Source: Polaribacter sp. Z022 (GTDB lineage: Bacteria; Bacteroidota; Bacteroidia; Flavobacteriales; Flavobacteriaceae). Taken from it: a DNA stretch of 64,000 bases. Location of the stretch: assembly GCF_023555495.1 (NCBI RefSeq), contig NZ_JALCZO010000002.1:62001-126000 (forward strand), given 5' to 3'. Positions 17,074-27,474 of the stretch are shown here, one piece after another. A model generated the notes under the pieces. The model searched no databases. It was not told the DNA's origin and was given only the letters and a program-made list of their open reading frames with translations. Both the position numbers and the translations under genes were made by a program. Each line of letters starts with the position of its first letter. The first letter of the stretch is position 1.

Positions 17074-20000
17074 ATAGAAAAGGTTATCAAAAAAGTTGGA
17101 AAAAAAATACTGAAATGGTTAGGGTACTTTGTACTCTTTTTACTGTTAGTTAGTATTTTACTTTCGGTTCCAGCAATTCAATCTAAACTTGGTAATTATG
17201 CTACTAAAAGATTAAATGAAGATTTTAATACTAATATTTTAATAGATAAAATAGATTTATCTTATTTAGGTAGTGTTCAATTAAAAGGTATAGAAATTAG
17301 AGATCATCATAAAGACACATTAATCTTTGTAAACAAATTAAGTACTTCTATTTTAAGTGCAAAAAAAGTTCTTGATAGCGAAGTTAATTTAGGAAGTGTT
17401 TCTTTAGAAGATGTGTATTATTATACAAAAACTTATAAAGGAGAAACAAACGATAATATGTCTGTTTTTTATAGTAGTTTTGATAGTGATTCTCCTAAAG
17501 ATTCTTTAGCAAAACCTTTTATATTAAGAACCTCTAATGTATATGCTAGCAACTTAAACTACAGATTAATAAATGCTAATAAAAAAGATTCAGTTAACTT
17601 TTCTGCAAAAAACATAGGAGGTAGTTTACAAGATATGCTTGTTCATGGTTCTAATTTTTCTGCAAAAATTAGAGGACTATATTTTACAGATAATAAAGGT
17701 TTAGATGTTACCAGTTTAACTACAGATTTTTCGTACACCAAATCTGCAATGCGTTTTAAAAACACTACACTACAAACACTAAATTCTAACATTAAAGCAA
17801 ATATTGATTTTACATATAAAGTAGAAGATTTACCATTTTTTAATGATAAAGTAAACATAAAAGCTGTTTTTGATAATAGTAGTATTTATGTACCAGATTT
17901 AAAGAATTATTACAAAGAATTAAGTAGTAAAGATTTAATTAATTTAAAAGGTGTTGTAAACGGAAAATTGAATAATTTTTCTTTAAATAATCTTAATTTA
18001 AAATCTAAAAACGGACTTAAAATAATTGGCGATTTAGATTTTGTAAATTCTGTAAATTTTGAAAGAGGATTTAATTTTAAAGGAGATCTAAAAAATGTTA
18101 CAGCAACTTATGCTGAATTAAAAAATATATTACCAAATGTTTTAGGAAACACATTACCAACAGAATTTAGAAAGTTTGGAAAATTTACAGTAAAAGGAAA
18201 AGTAAACCTTACACCTAAACAAATAGATGCAACTTTAAATTTAAAATCTCAAATTGGTAGTATCATTTCAGATTTACAAATTTCTAATATTAATGATATT
18301 GATTATGCTAGTTATAATGGCGATTTAGAATTTAATAAATTTAATATTGGTAAGTTTTTTAACAATCCAATTTTTGGTAAAGTTTCTTTAAAAGGAGATG
18401 TTATAGGAAATGGTTTTAAATTAGAAAATATAAATACTTCATTTCTTGGTGAAGTGTCTAATTTTGAGTTTAATGGATATAATTATCAAAATATTAAAGC
18501 TAATGGTCAATATCAAAACAACAAATTTGATGGAAATTTAAAAATAGCTGATGATAATTTTAAAATGGAATTTAATGGTTTAGCAGATTTGTCATCACAA
18601 ATAAATAAATTCGATTTTAAATCTGAAATAGAATATTTAAATTTAAAAGAAACTAAATTATTTAAAAGAGATAGTATTTCTATTTTAAAAGGAAACATAG
18701 AGTTAGATGTAGAAGGTAATACTTTTGATGACATAATTGGTAAAGCTACTTTTAATAATATTTTATATACAAATCAGAAAAAAGAGTATAATTTTAAAGA
18801 GTTTAATGTTAAGTCTTCTGTAAAAGACAGTATTAAAAAAATTGAAGTAGTATCTAAAGATATTGCTAATGGTTATCTTTCTGGTAAATTTTCTTTTTCA
18901 GAATTATTACCTGTTGCCCAAAATGCATTAGGTAGTATTTACACAAATTATACACCATATAAGGTAGCTCCTCATCAATATTTAGATTTTAATTTTACAA
19001 TTTATAATCAAATTGTAACTGTGTTTTTTCCTGATATTTCTATAGATGATAACACAAAGATTAAAGGAAAAATTAAAGCAGATAAAAATCAGTTAAGATT
19101 AACAATGTCATCTCCAAAAATTGATGCGTTTGGGAATGAAATAAAAGATGTTTTACTAAGAACAGATAACCAAAATCCGCTTTATAATTCTCACTTAACA
19201 GCATCAGAAGTTAATACAAAATATTATAAGGTTTCTAAACTAAACCTTTTAAGTTTAAATCAAAACGACACCCTATATTTTAAATCGGTTTTTACAGGAG
19301 GAAAGAAAAAAAACGAAGATTTTAATTTAGATTTTTTCTATACGTTCAATCCAGAAGGAAAATCTGTTGTAGGTTTAGAAAAATCTTCATTTAAATTTAA
19401 AGAAAACCTTTGGGAAATTAATCCAGATGAATCAAAAACAAATAAAGTTACTTTCGATTTAAAAGAAAACGAATTTAATTTTAGTCAGTTTAAACTAATT
19501 TCTGGAGAACAAAAAGTAGAATTTTCTGGAAGCTTAATTGGTACAGAAGAAAAAGTGCTTTTAGCAGATTTTACTAAAGTAAAATTACAAAGTTTTTTAC
19601 CAGTTATAGATAGTTTGGCTTTAAAAGGTACACTTTCTGGAAATTTAGATTTTGTTCAAAGAGAAGGTGTTTATAGTCCAGAGGCGTTGATGTCTATTAA
19701 AGATTTTGAAGTTAATAATTTTAAACAAGGAGATTTAGTTTTAAACGTAAAAGGTGATAATTCTTATGAAAAATATAAAGTAGATTTATCTATAAATAAT
19801 GAAAAAGTAAAAAGTATTGCAGCTTCTGGGTCTTTAGATTTTTCTGAACAAAGACCTTTAATAGATTTAGATGTTTATTTAGAAGATTTTGGGTTAGATG
19901 CCTTTAGTCCTTTAGGGCAAGATGTTTTGTCATCTATAAGAGGTGTTGCTTCTGGTAATTTTTCTTTGAGAGGTTTTTTAGGAAATCCAGAAATGGAAGG

Positions 20001-21534
20001 AACTTTAACGCTTAGAAACGCAGGATTAAAATTTCCTTATTTAAATGTAGATTATGATTTTGAAGGAGAATCTACAATAACACTTCAAGAGCAATCATTT
20101 ATTTTTGAAGAAGTAGATTTGGTTGATACAAAACATAAAACTAGAGGTAAATTAATTGGAGACATCACCCATTTAAACTTTGAGAAATGGTTTTTAAATA
20201 TTGAATTAGATGGAGATAATGTTTTAGTTTTAGATACAAAAGATTCTGATGAGGCATTGTATTATGGTTCTGCTTTTATAGATGGTTCTGCAAGTATTAC
20301 AGGTTTAACAGAACAATTAACTATAGAAATAAATGCTAAAACAATGCCTGGAACCACATTTGTTGTTCCTCTAAAAGATATTGAAACTGTAGATAGTTAT
20401 AACCTAATTCACTTTAAAACTAAAGAAACAGTAGAAGATGTAACTCAAGAAGAAATTGCTTTAGAAGCTATAAAAGGTTTGTCTTTAAATATAAATTTAG
20501 AAGTAACAAAAGATGCAACAGCCCAAGTAGTTATTGATGAGGTTTATGGAAGTCAATTAACAGGTAGTGGATCTGGAAATCTTAGAGTAGAAATTAATAC
20601 ACGTGGTAAATTTAATATGTTTGGAGATTATACAATAGATAATGGAGTATATGACTTTAAATATGGAGGTATTGTAAATAAACCATTTCTTATTCAAAAA
20701 GGAGGTACAGTTTCTTGGAATGGAGATCCTTATGAAGCAAACTTAGATGTTACTGCAATTTATAAAGCAAAAGCAAATCCAGGGGTTTTATTAGAAAACT
20801 TTAATTCTAACAGAAAAATTGAAGTAGATTTAGTAACTAAAATTACAGGAGGTTTATTTAGTTCTAAGCAAGATTTAGACATACAATTAACAAATGTAGA
20901 TCCAACAATTGCAAGTGAGTTAGAGTTTATTTTAAATGATAATAACGTTAATGAAAAAACAACACAGTTTATTTCTTTATTAGCATTTGGTAATTTTGCA
21001 AATCCAGATAAAGTAGATTTTAATGCTGGAGAAACAATATCAAGCACAGCATCTAGTGCAGTTGCAGCAGCGTTTTCTAGCTTGTTAAACAATCCAGATG
21101 GTAAATTTCAATTAGGGGTAGATTATCAACAAGGAAATAGTGGTAATGATATTGAGAGTTTAAATATCGATAATCAGGTAGATGTTTCTGTTAGTACACA
21201 AGTAAGTGATAGGGTAATAATTAACGGAAAAGTAGGGGTGCCTGTTGGTGCACAAACTCAATCTAGTGTTGTAGGAGAAGTAAAAGTAGAGGTTTTATTA
21301 AATAAAGAAGGTAATTTTAGAGGCGTTATTTTTAATAGACAAAACGAAATTCAATATTCTACAGAAGAAGAAGGGTATACACAAGGAGTTGGACTTTCTT
21401 ATCAAGTTAATTTTAACACGTTATCTGGCTTGTTAAAGAAAATTAGAAGTAGAAAACAAAAAAAGAAACCTACCATAAAAAAAGATACAATAATTACTCC
21501 TAAAAATGATTTAATTAATTTTGAAGGTAATTAA
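17074..21534 (+). CDS. Translocation and assembly module protein TamB-like (DUF490), non-AUG start
   Basis: Very long AsmA-like envelope protein, about 1486 aa, of the TamB/YhdP bridge type thought to carry phospholipid or help outer-membrane protein assembly. The N-terminus is a single membrane anchor (WLGYFVLFLLLVSILLSV) followed by ~1350 residues of beta-helical repeats. The conserved DUF490 C-terminal domain (last ~400 residues) contains NFSLRGFLGNPEMEGTL and GDYTIDNGVYDFKYGG. The reading frame clearly extends upstream of the first in-frame ordinary start (GTG at 17413): the anchor lies there. In frame from the TAA at 17071-17073 to 17413 there is no ATG, GTG or TTG; candidates are ATA 17074 (giving EKVIKKVGKKIL after the start residue), ATC 17086, ATA 17107 and CTG 17110. 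I place it at 17074 with low confidence in the start. Confidence 0.85.
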   Translation: MEKVIKKVGKKILKWLGYFVLFLLLVSILLSVPAIQSKLGNYATKRLNEDFNTNILIDKIDLSYLGSVQLKGIEIRDHHKDTLIFVNKLSTSILSAKKVLDSEVNLGSVSLEDVYYYTKTYKGETNDNMSVFYSSFDSDSPKDSLAKPFILRTSNVYASNLNYRLINANKKDSVNFSAKNIGGSLQDMLVHGSNFSAKIRGLYFTDNKGLDVTSLTTDFSYTKSAMRFKNTTLQTLNSNIKANIDFTYKVEDLPFFNDKVNIKAVFDNSSIYVPDLKNYYKELSSKDLINLKGVVNGKLNNFSLNNLNLKSKNGLKIIGDLDFVNSVNFERGFNFKGDLKNVTATYAELKNILPNVLGNTLPTEFRKFGKFTVKGKVNLTPKQIDATLNLKSQIGSIISDLQISNINDIDYASYNGDLEFNKFNIGKFFNNPIFGKVSLKGDVIGNGFKLENINTSFLGEVSNFEFNGYNYQNIKANGQYQNNKFDGNLKIADDNFKMEFNGLADLSSQINKFDFKSEIEYLNLKETKLFKRDSISILKGNIELDVEGNTFDDIIGKATFNNILYTNQKKEYNFKEFNVKSSVKDSIKKIEVVSKDIANGYLSGKFSFSELLPVAQNALGSIYTNYTPYKVAPHQYLDFNFTIYNQIVTVFFPDISIDDNTKIKGKIKADKNQLRLTMSSPKIDAFGNEIKDVLLRTDNQNPLYNSHLTASEVNTKYYKVSKLNLLSLNQNDTLYFKSVFTGGKKKNEDFNLDFFYTFNPEGKSVVGLEKSSFKFKENLWEINPDESKTNKVTFDLKENEFNFSQFKLISGEQKVEFSGSLIGTEEKVLLADFTKVKLQSFLPVIDSLALKGTLSGNLDFVQREGVYSPEALMSIKDFEVNNFKQGDLVLNVKGDNSYEKYKVDLSINNEKVKSIAASGSLDFSEQRPLIDLDVYLEDFGLDAFSPLGQDVLSSIRGVASGNFSLRGFLGNPEMEGTLTLRNAGLKFPYLNVDYDFEGESTITLQEQSFIFEEVDLVDTKHKTRGKLIGDITHLNFEKWFLNIELDGDNVLVLDTKDSDEALYYGSAFIDGSASITGLTEQLTIEINAKTMPGTTFVVPLKDIETVDSYNLIHFKTKETVEDVTQEEIALEAIKGLSLNINLEVTKDATAQVVIDEVYGSQLTGSGSGNLRVEINTRGKFNMFGDYTIDNGVYDFKYGGIVNKPFLIQKGGTVSWNGDPYEANLDVTAIYKAKANPGVLLENFNSNRKIEVDLVTKITGGLFSSKQDLDIQLTNVDPTIASELEFILNDNNVNEKTTQFISLLAFGNFANPDKVDFNAGETISSTASSAVAAAFSSLLNNPDGKFQLGVDYQQGNSGNDIESLNIDNQVDVSVSTQVSDRVIINGKVGVPVGAQTQSSVVGEVKVEVLLNKEGNFRGVIFNRQNEIQYSTEEEGYTQGVGLSYQVNFNTLSGLLKKIRSRKQKKKPTIKKDTIITPKNDLINFEGN

Positions 21535-21764
21535 ACGTTCTGCTTTTTATCATTTTAAAAAGTGATTAATGTCATTTGCTTACTTTTTTTAAACTTCTAA
21601 TTTCGCACTGCAAAAATTAATAAAAAAATAATAGTTTAAACTCAATAATTTTACAAATAAAATTTGCGTTTTTTCTACTTATAGTAGTGAAAATTAGCCT
21701 AAAACGATTTCGTAGTTTTATTATTTTAAATGGTTATAAAGCAGTAATTTTACATCATAATAAT

Positions 21765-22748
21765 ATGAAAGAAATAAAAAAAATAGCAGTTATGACTTCT
21801 GGGGGAGATGCCCCTGGAATGAATGCCGCAATTAGAGCTGTAGTTAGGTCTTGTGCTTATTATAGTTTAGGTTGTGTAGGTATATATAGAGGTTATGAAG
21901 GTCTTATAGAAAATGATCTTGTAGATCTAAGCGCTAGAAGCGTACATAATATTGTTAACAAAGGAGGTACAGTTTTAAAATCGGCAAGATCTAAAGAATT
22001 TAGAACAGCTGAAGGAAGACAAAAAGCTTACGAAAATTTACAAGAAAGAGAAGTAGATGCTCTTGTTGTTATTGGAGGAGATGGTTCTTTTACTGGAGCT
22101 GTAAAATTTAATGAAGAATTTAATTTCCCCGTAATTGGAATTCCAGGAACTATTGATAATGATATTTTTGGAACATCTCATACATTAGGATATGATACTG
22201 CATTAAATACTGCAGTAGAAGCTATCGATAAAATTAGAGATACTGCTTCTTCTCACAATAGATTATTCTTTGTTGAGGTTATGGGACGTGATGCTGGTTT
22301 TATTGCATTAAATGCTGGTGTAGGTGCAGGTGCAGAAGAAATTTTAATTCCTGAAGAAGATTTAGGTTTAGATAGAATGCTAGAATCTTTAGAAAGAAGT
22401 AGAAGAGCTGGTAAATCATCTAGTATTGTAGTTGTTGCTGAAGGTGATAAATCTGGAAAAAACGTTTATGAATTAGCTAAATATGTAGAAGAAAATTTAC
22501 CAGAATATGATGTTAGGGTAAGTATTTTAGGACATATGCAAAGAGGAGGTTCTCCTTCTTGTTTTGATAGAGTTTTAGCAAGTAGATTAGGTGTAAAAGC
22601 AGTAGAGTTACTTTTAGATGGTAAAACAAATCTAATGGTAGGTTTAAAAGATAATATAGTTATCAGTACAGATATAAAAGAAGCAATTTCTGGAGGTCAC
22701 TCTATAAATTACGAGCTTTTAAGAGTTTCTGATATTATAACAACATAA
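21765..22748 (+). CDS. pfkA: ATP-dependent 6-phosphofructokinase
   Basis: Phosphorylates fructose 6-phosphate with ATP, the committing step of glycolysis. 327 aa from the ATG at 21765. Motifs are the ATP site MTSGGDAPGMNAAIRAV and VIGGDGSF (the second Gly of GGDG marks ATP rather than PPi use), the catalytic PGTIDNDI, the substrate loop VEVMGRDAGFIA, and LGHMQRGGSPS. The frame is open further upstream to a GTG at 21687, but those 26 residues have no family counterpart. gapA follows 26 bases later, so two glycolytic enzymes are probably co-transcribed. Confidence 0.96.
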   Translation: MKEIKKIAVMTSGGDAPGMNAAIRAVVRSCAYYSLGCVGIYRGYEGLIENDLVDLSARSVHNIVNKGGTVLKSARSKEFRTAEGRQKAYENLQEREVDALVVIGGDGSFTGAVKFNEEFNFPVIGIPGTIDNDIFGTSHTLGYDTALNTAVEAIDKIRDTASSHNRLFFVEVMGRDAGFIALNAGVGAGAEEILIPEEDLGLDRMLESLERSRRAGKSSSIVVVAEGDKSGKNVYELAKYVEENLPEYDVRVSILGHMQRGGSPSCFDRVLASRLGVKAVELLLDGKTNLMVGLKDNIVISTDIKEAISGGHSINYELLRVSDIITT

Positions 22749-22759
22749 AAAATAAATAA

Positions 22760-23776
<1,017 letters not shown>

Positions 23777-23800
23777 TATTTAGTTTATATAAAATTAAAA

Positions 23801-23830
23801 ACCTGATAGTTTTGCTATCAGGTTTTTTTT
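23801..23830 (+). terminator. Terminator after gapA
   Basis: Stem ACCTGATAG / CTATCAGGT with loop TTTTG, then eight Ts; 24 bases after the gapA stop. Confidence 0.85.
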
Positions 23831-23854
23831 ATGATTAAAAAGTAAGTAAATATA

Positions 23855-24235
23855 TTATTTTACAGCAATAGCACTAATTTCTACATTTACAAACTTAGGC
23901 AAGTTTGCTACTTCTACAGTTTCTCTTGCAGGTGCAGTTTCTTCATTAAAATAACTACCATATATTTTATTTATTTCTCCAAAATTATTCATGTCAGAAA
24001 TAAATATTGATGTTTTAATTACGTTTTCAAAAGTCATATCTGCAGCAGCTAAAACTTCTTTTAGGTTTTCCATAACTTGTATGGTTTCTTCTTTAAGAGA
24101 GTCTAAAACAAGTTCTCCATTTTCTGGATTAATTGCTATTTGACCAGAAGTATATAACGTGTTTCCTGTTAAAACTGCTTGGTTATAAGGCCCAATTGGA
24201 GCTGGCGCTTTTGTTGTTGTTATTATTTTTTTCAT
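23855..24235 (-). CDS. ridA: RidA family reactive intermediate/imine deaminase
   Basis: Hydrolyses reactive 2-aminoacrylate-type enamines and imines released by PLP enzymes. 126 aa, full length. Marks are APAPIGPYNQAVL near the N-terminus, the substrate-binding Arg in APARETVEVANLPK, and the end VNVEISAIAVK. The ATG overlaps the stop of the upstream DUF3592-like gene by 4 bases, so translation is probably coupled in an lptD - DUF3592 - ridA transcript. Confidence 0.95.
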   Translation of the reverse strand: MKKIITTTKAPAPIGPYNQAVLTGNTLYTSGQIAINPENGELVLDSLKEETIQVMENLKEVLAAADMTFENVIKTSIFISDMNNFGEINKIYGSYFNEETAPARETVEVANLPKFVNVEISAIAVK

Positions 24236-24701
24236 TTAAAAAGGTTATTTAAAAATTCTATTATAATATTTATTTGGTTGTCATAATTATAAATTATAAA
24301 CCCAAGAAAAGCAAGACCAACTGATAATAGAAAATATCCATCAAAAATTGTTTTTTTACTATTCTCAAGAATAATGTCAATTTTCTTATTTTCATCAACC
24401 TTGTAAATTATATCAATAGAAAATGGTGGATTTCTTTTGGGTTTTTTAGTAATACCAAATTCAATTTCCTTTTCTATTTCACTACCATTTTTATCTTTAA
24501 AATTTACTGTATAATAATAAGTAGTTGAACTTACATCGTCTTCATCCATTTGATGGCTTATTTCTTCTCTTATTTTTATAACTTTAGCTTGTTTTCTTAT
24601 TCCTTTTTTTTTACATTATAAATTTTATCAAGATTTATAATTGCTTTATAAATCATATAAAAACTAAATATAGTTGTAAGAATAAAGTTTAAAACGCTCA
24701 T
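24232..24701 (-). pseudogene. DUF3592-like membrane protein split by a -1 frameshift at an A9 tract
   Basis: Two frames join into one protein. Frame one starts at the ATG at 24701 (MSVLNFILTTIFSFYMIY..., one membrane helix) and stops at 24599-24597 after 34 codons. Frame two continues as KGIRKQAKVIKIREEISHQM, then an extracytoplasmic YYYTVNFKDKNGSE region, and a second helix (FLLSVGLAFLGFIIY), ending at 24232. This two-helix plan with a beta domain matches DUF3592. The break lies exactly in nine As (24612-24604) reading A AAA AAG in frame, the dnaX-type slippery heptamer, and a -1 slip restores the full ~156-aa protein. An ATG at 24549 could give a 105-aa C-terminal piece. Sequencing error in the homopolymer, real mutation and programmed frameshifting all remain possible. 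Confidence 0.6.
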
Positions 24702-24702
24702 A

Positions 24703-27381
24703 TTAAAACAACACTCTATCTGGTGGTTTGTTTTTATCCCATTTTAAATCTGATAACATAGAAGATTTTACACCGATAAAAAATGTATAAGAAGAGTTTG
24801 TACCAAATGGGACCCAATTAAAATTGAATTGCCAACTATCTAAATCTCTTGTAAAATTAAATCGAGAAAAAGTAAAAGCACCACCTTTTACGTCATAACC
24901 AGAAGAGTAGCCCATTTTCCATTTAGGAGAAAGTTCTAAATTTCCGCTAAACATTATACTATGTATACCAACTGTTCCTGGGTCTACACCATTATTGGTG
25001 TAACTAGCAGAATATGCTAAATTTATAGACCAAGGTATATCTGAGTTGTATAATTTGGCTTTTTTATTTTGGTCTTCTTTATTTGTATTTATTCCTTGTC
25101 TTTGCCCAAAACTATCTGTAGGATTTATATCTGCACCAATTACATCAACACCTCCTTGTGCACCATTACCATTACTTTTATTAGCCTTTCCTTTATTTCC
25201 TTTTTCAAAATCTTTACTAGAAATAGAATAATTGGCTGTTAAACTAGCATTGGTTAATCTAAATATATTAGCATTAAATTCATTTATTCTAACACCAGAG
25301 CTATTTACTTTATAAGGGTCCATAGAACCGCTTAAATTAACAGCTAATTTATCTTTAAATAATCTGGTTCCTGCAGAAAAACTAACAGGAGACCAACGTA
25401 AACTATCTGCAGCAATATTATAAGAACTGCTAAAGTTTAAATTGTTTAAAATAGTTATTTTTTCATCTTCTTGTTCATCATCATCAGGGTCTTTAGGAGC
25501 TATTTTTGCTTCTAAAACATTGTTTAAATTAATACCTATAGAATTGCTTAAACCAGAAGATGGTGCACCATAAATACCTTGATCAAAAACAGTATAATCT
25601 AACAAATCTGTAGCGTCTGCACTTTGTTGCACTTGTTTAATGTGTTTGTCTTTAAAATCTGGTCTGTAAGAGTAGGAAATAGAAGGTCTAAAAGTGTGTC
25701 TAATTGTTTTTAATCTTCCTTTTTTAAAATTAAAAGTACCATAAATATTGGTAGATAAACTTAAACCTGCATTGTATTCTCTATAACTTTTAAAACCTCT
25801 TAAGGTATCTGTTACAACTACATTGTCTGTAATGTCATAATTCTTTTGAATATAATCAAATTGCCAAGTTTCTTCATAATTTACACTAGGTGATAAAGTA
25901 AAGTATCTAAAAGCTTTTATGTTAGTATTTGTACCTGTTTTATGTTGCATTCCAGACCTTGCAGTTTCAAACATTTTACTTGTAAAAAACTCATCATCTG
26001 TAGTGTTTATTAAATACTGACCCTGCATTGTATAATTAAATCCCATTTTTTGTATTGGGGTTTTTTGCACACCATCTTTTCCTGCAAAAGGGTAAACTCT
26101 ATTCATATTTACAGTTAATGATGGTAAAGTCATTGTTATTTTTTCTGTATTTGTATTTTGTTGATGTGAAGCAGTTAGGTTCATGTTAAATGGTGTACCA
26201 ACAAAAGTTTTGCTATAATTTATAGAAGAATTAAATGTGTTAGTTTGTGTTTGAGAAACGTTAAATTGATTTAAAGATTCTCTAAAAAACTTACTGCTTC
26301 CTAAATTTACAGAGGCAGAAAACCTAGAATTTGGACTTGCTTTTGAATCTTGACTATGAGTCCATCTTATGTTAAAATTATTAGATTTACTATAATCATC
26401 AAAACCTCTAATACCAGAAATTGTGTTTTCAAAATTTAAACTAAAAGCACCATTAAAACGATATCTTTTTCTGTAGTTAGAACTTAATCTCATACCCCAA
26501 CTTCCATTAGAGTAGGCATCACCTTGTACAGTTAAATCCATATAGTCGTTTATAGCAAAATAATATCCACCATTTGTAAAACCTATACCTCTAGAACTAC
26601 TTCCTGTATCAAAGGCAGGAATTAAAAAACCAGATACACTCGTTTCTGTAATTGGAAAATATGCAAAAGGAATAAATAATGGAGTGGGTATGTCTGCTAA
26701 CACTAAATTACTAGTACCCACAATAATTTTTTTACCAGGAACAAGTTTGGCTTTATCTGTAGCTATATAATAATCTGGAACTTTCTTTTCGGAAGTTGTA
26801 AACTTAATTTTTCTAATATAAATTGTAGAGTCATTTACACGTTTAGTTTTATCTCCGTAAGTAAACATTTCTCCTTGTTTTGTTTTTAAACCATAAATTA
26901 AAGCGCGTTTACTTTTAAAATTGTAAATCATAGAATCTTGTTCAGATTCTTGGTTTCCTTGTTTAAAAACCGGACGTTGAACGTAACCTGTACTATCAAT
27001 TATTCCTTTAGCAAAAAGTGTGTTTTTTTTATAATCTACAATAATTATACCTGCCTTTAAGTCTATATCTGTATAAGTAATGTTAGCTTCATTATATAAT
27101 GTTACAGTTTTATCTTTAGCATTTTGTATAGTGTAGTCTTTTGCAACATGCACTATAATGTCTTCAATAGTTTCTTGGGGTTTAAGTGTATCTAAACCTA
27201 TAGTGTCTTTTTTTTGTAAAATTAGAGAATCTTTTTTGCTATTAAAAAGAGTATCTATTTGTTTTAAAATAGTAGAGTCTTTTTTAATAGTGTTTTTAAT
27301 AGGCTTTATTTTTTGAGAAAACCCAATTTCTATAAAAAAAATGCTACAAAATAAAAGAATGTATGATAGGTTTGTTTGCAA
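24703..27381 (-). CDS. lptD: LPS-assembly protein LptD
   Basis: Outer-membrane translocon that inserts lipopolysaccharide in the outer leaflet with LptE. About 892 aa from the TTG at 27381, which begins a clean signal peptide (QTNLSYILLFCSIFFIEIGFSQ). A low-complexity Lys/Asp linker (to about residue 75) precedes the periplasmic OstA-like domain (NEANITYTDIDLKAGIIIVDYKKN), then a large C-terminal beta-barrel beginning around ADIPTPLFIPFAYFPIT. The frame is open to a TTG at 27441, but that codon lies inside a -7 box, so I prefer 27381. It heads a minus-strand cluster with the DUF3592 gene and ridA. Confidence 0.9.
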   Translation of the reverse strand: MQTNLSYILLFCSIFFIEIGFSQKIKPIKNTIKKDSTILKQIDTLFNSKKDSLILQKKDTIGLDTLKPQETIEDIIVHVAKDYTIQNAKDKTVTLYNEANITYTDIDLKAGIIIVDYKKNTLFAKGIIDSTGYVQRPVFKQGNQESEQDSMIYNFKSKRALIYGLKTKQGEMFTYGDKTKRVNDSTIYIRKIKFTTSEKKVPDYYIATDKAKLVPGKKIIVGTSNLVLADIPTPLFIPFAYFPITETSVSGFLIPAFDTGSSSRGIGFTNGGYYFAINDYMDLTVQGDAYSNGSWGMRLSSNYRKRYRFNGAFSLNFENTISGIRGFDDYSKSNNFNIRWTHSQDSKASPNSRFSASVNLGSSKFFRESLNQFNVSQTQTNTFNSSINYSKTFVGTPFNMNLTASHQQNTNTEKITMTLPSLTVNMNRVYPFAGKDGVQKTPIQKMGFNYTMQGQYLINTTDDEFFTSKMFETARSGMQHKTGTNTNIKAFRYFTLSPSVNYEETWQFDYIQKNYDITDNVVVTDTLRGFKSYREYNAGLSLSTNIYGTFNFKKGRLKTIRHTFRPSISYSYRPDFKDKHIKQVQQSADATDLLDYTVFDQGIYGAPSSGLSNSIGINLNNVLEAKIAPKDPDDDEQEDEKITILNNLNFSSSYNIAADSLRWSPVSFSAGTRLFKDKLAVNLSGSMDPYKVNSSGVRINEFNANIFRLTNASLTANYSISSKDFEKGNKGKANKSNGNGAQGGVDVIGADINPTDSFGQRQGINTNKEDQNKKAKLYNSDIPWSINLAYSASYTNNGVDPGTVGIHSIMFSGNLELSPKWKMGYSSGYDVKGGAFTFSRFNFTRDLDSWQFNFNWVPFGTNSSYTFFIGVKSSMLSDLKWDKNKPPDRVLF

Positions 27382-27393
27382 TGCTATAAATAC

Positions 27394-27401
27394 TATTTTT
27401 G
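27394..27401 (+). promoter_or_regulatory. -7 promoter box for the amidase gene
   Basis: TATTTTTG (TAnnTTTG), 73 bases before the ATG at 27475, within the lptD leader region. Confidence 0.4.
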
Positions 27402-27438
27402 TATAATGGTTAAAAATATGGCTCAATATTTGAAGCAC

Positions 27439-27460
27439 CAAATTTAAGATGCCAAAATTA
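27439..27460 (-). promoter_or_regulatory. Two -7 promoter boxes for lptD
   Basis: The minus strand reads TAAATTTG (27446-27439) and TAATTTTG (27460-27453), both TAnnTTTG. They imply an lptD transcript start near 27432 or 27446, compatible with translation from 27381. Confidence 0.45.
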
Positions 27461-27474
27461 GTTAAATTTTATTG

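Noticed and set aside
17037..17160. Alternative ~40-codon frame overlapping the TamB start region
   Set aside because: It has no recognisable domain and ends inside the TamB anchor; the anchor frame continues for more than 1400 codons.
21687..21764. N-terminal extension of pfkA from GTG 21687
   Set aside because: The added 26 residues match no known PfkA N-terminus; the ATG at 21765 starts the normal family sequence.
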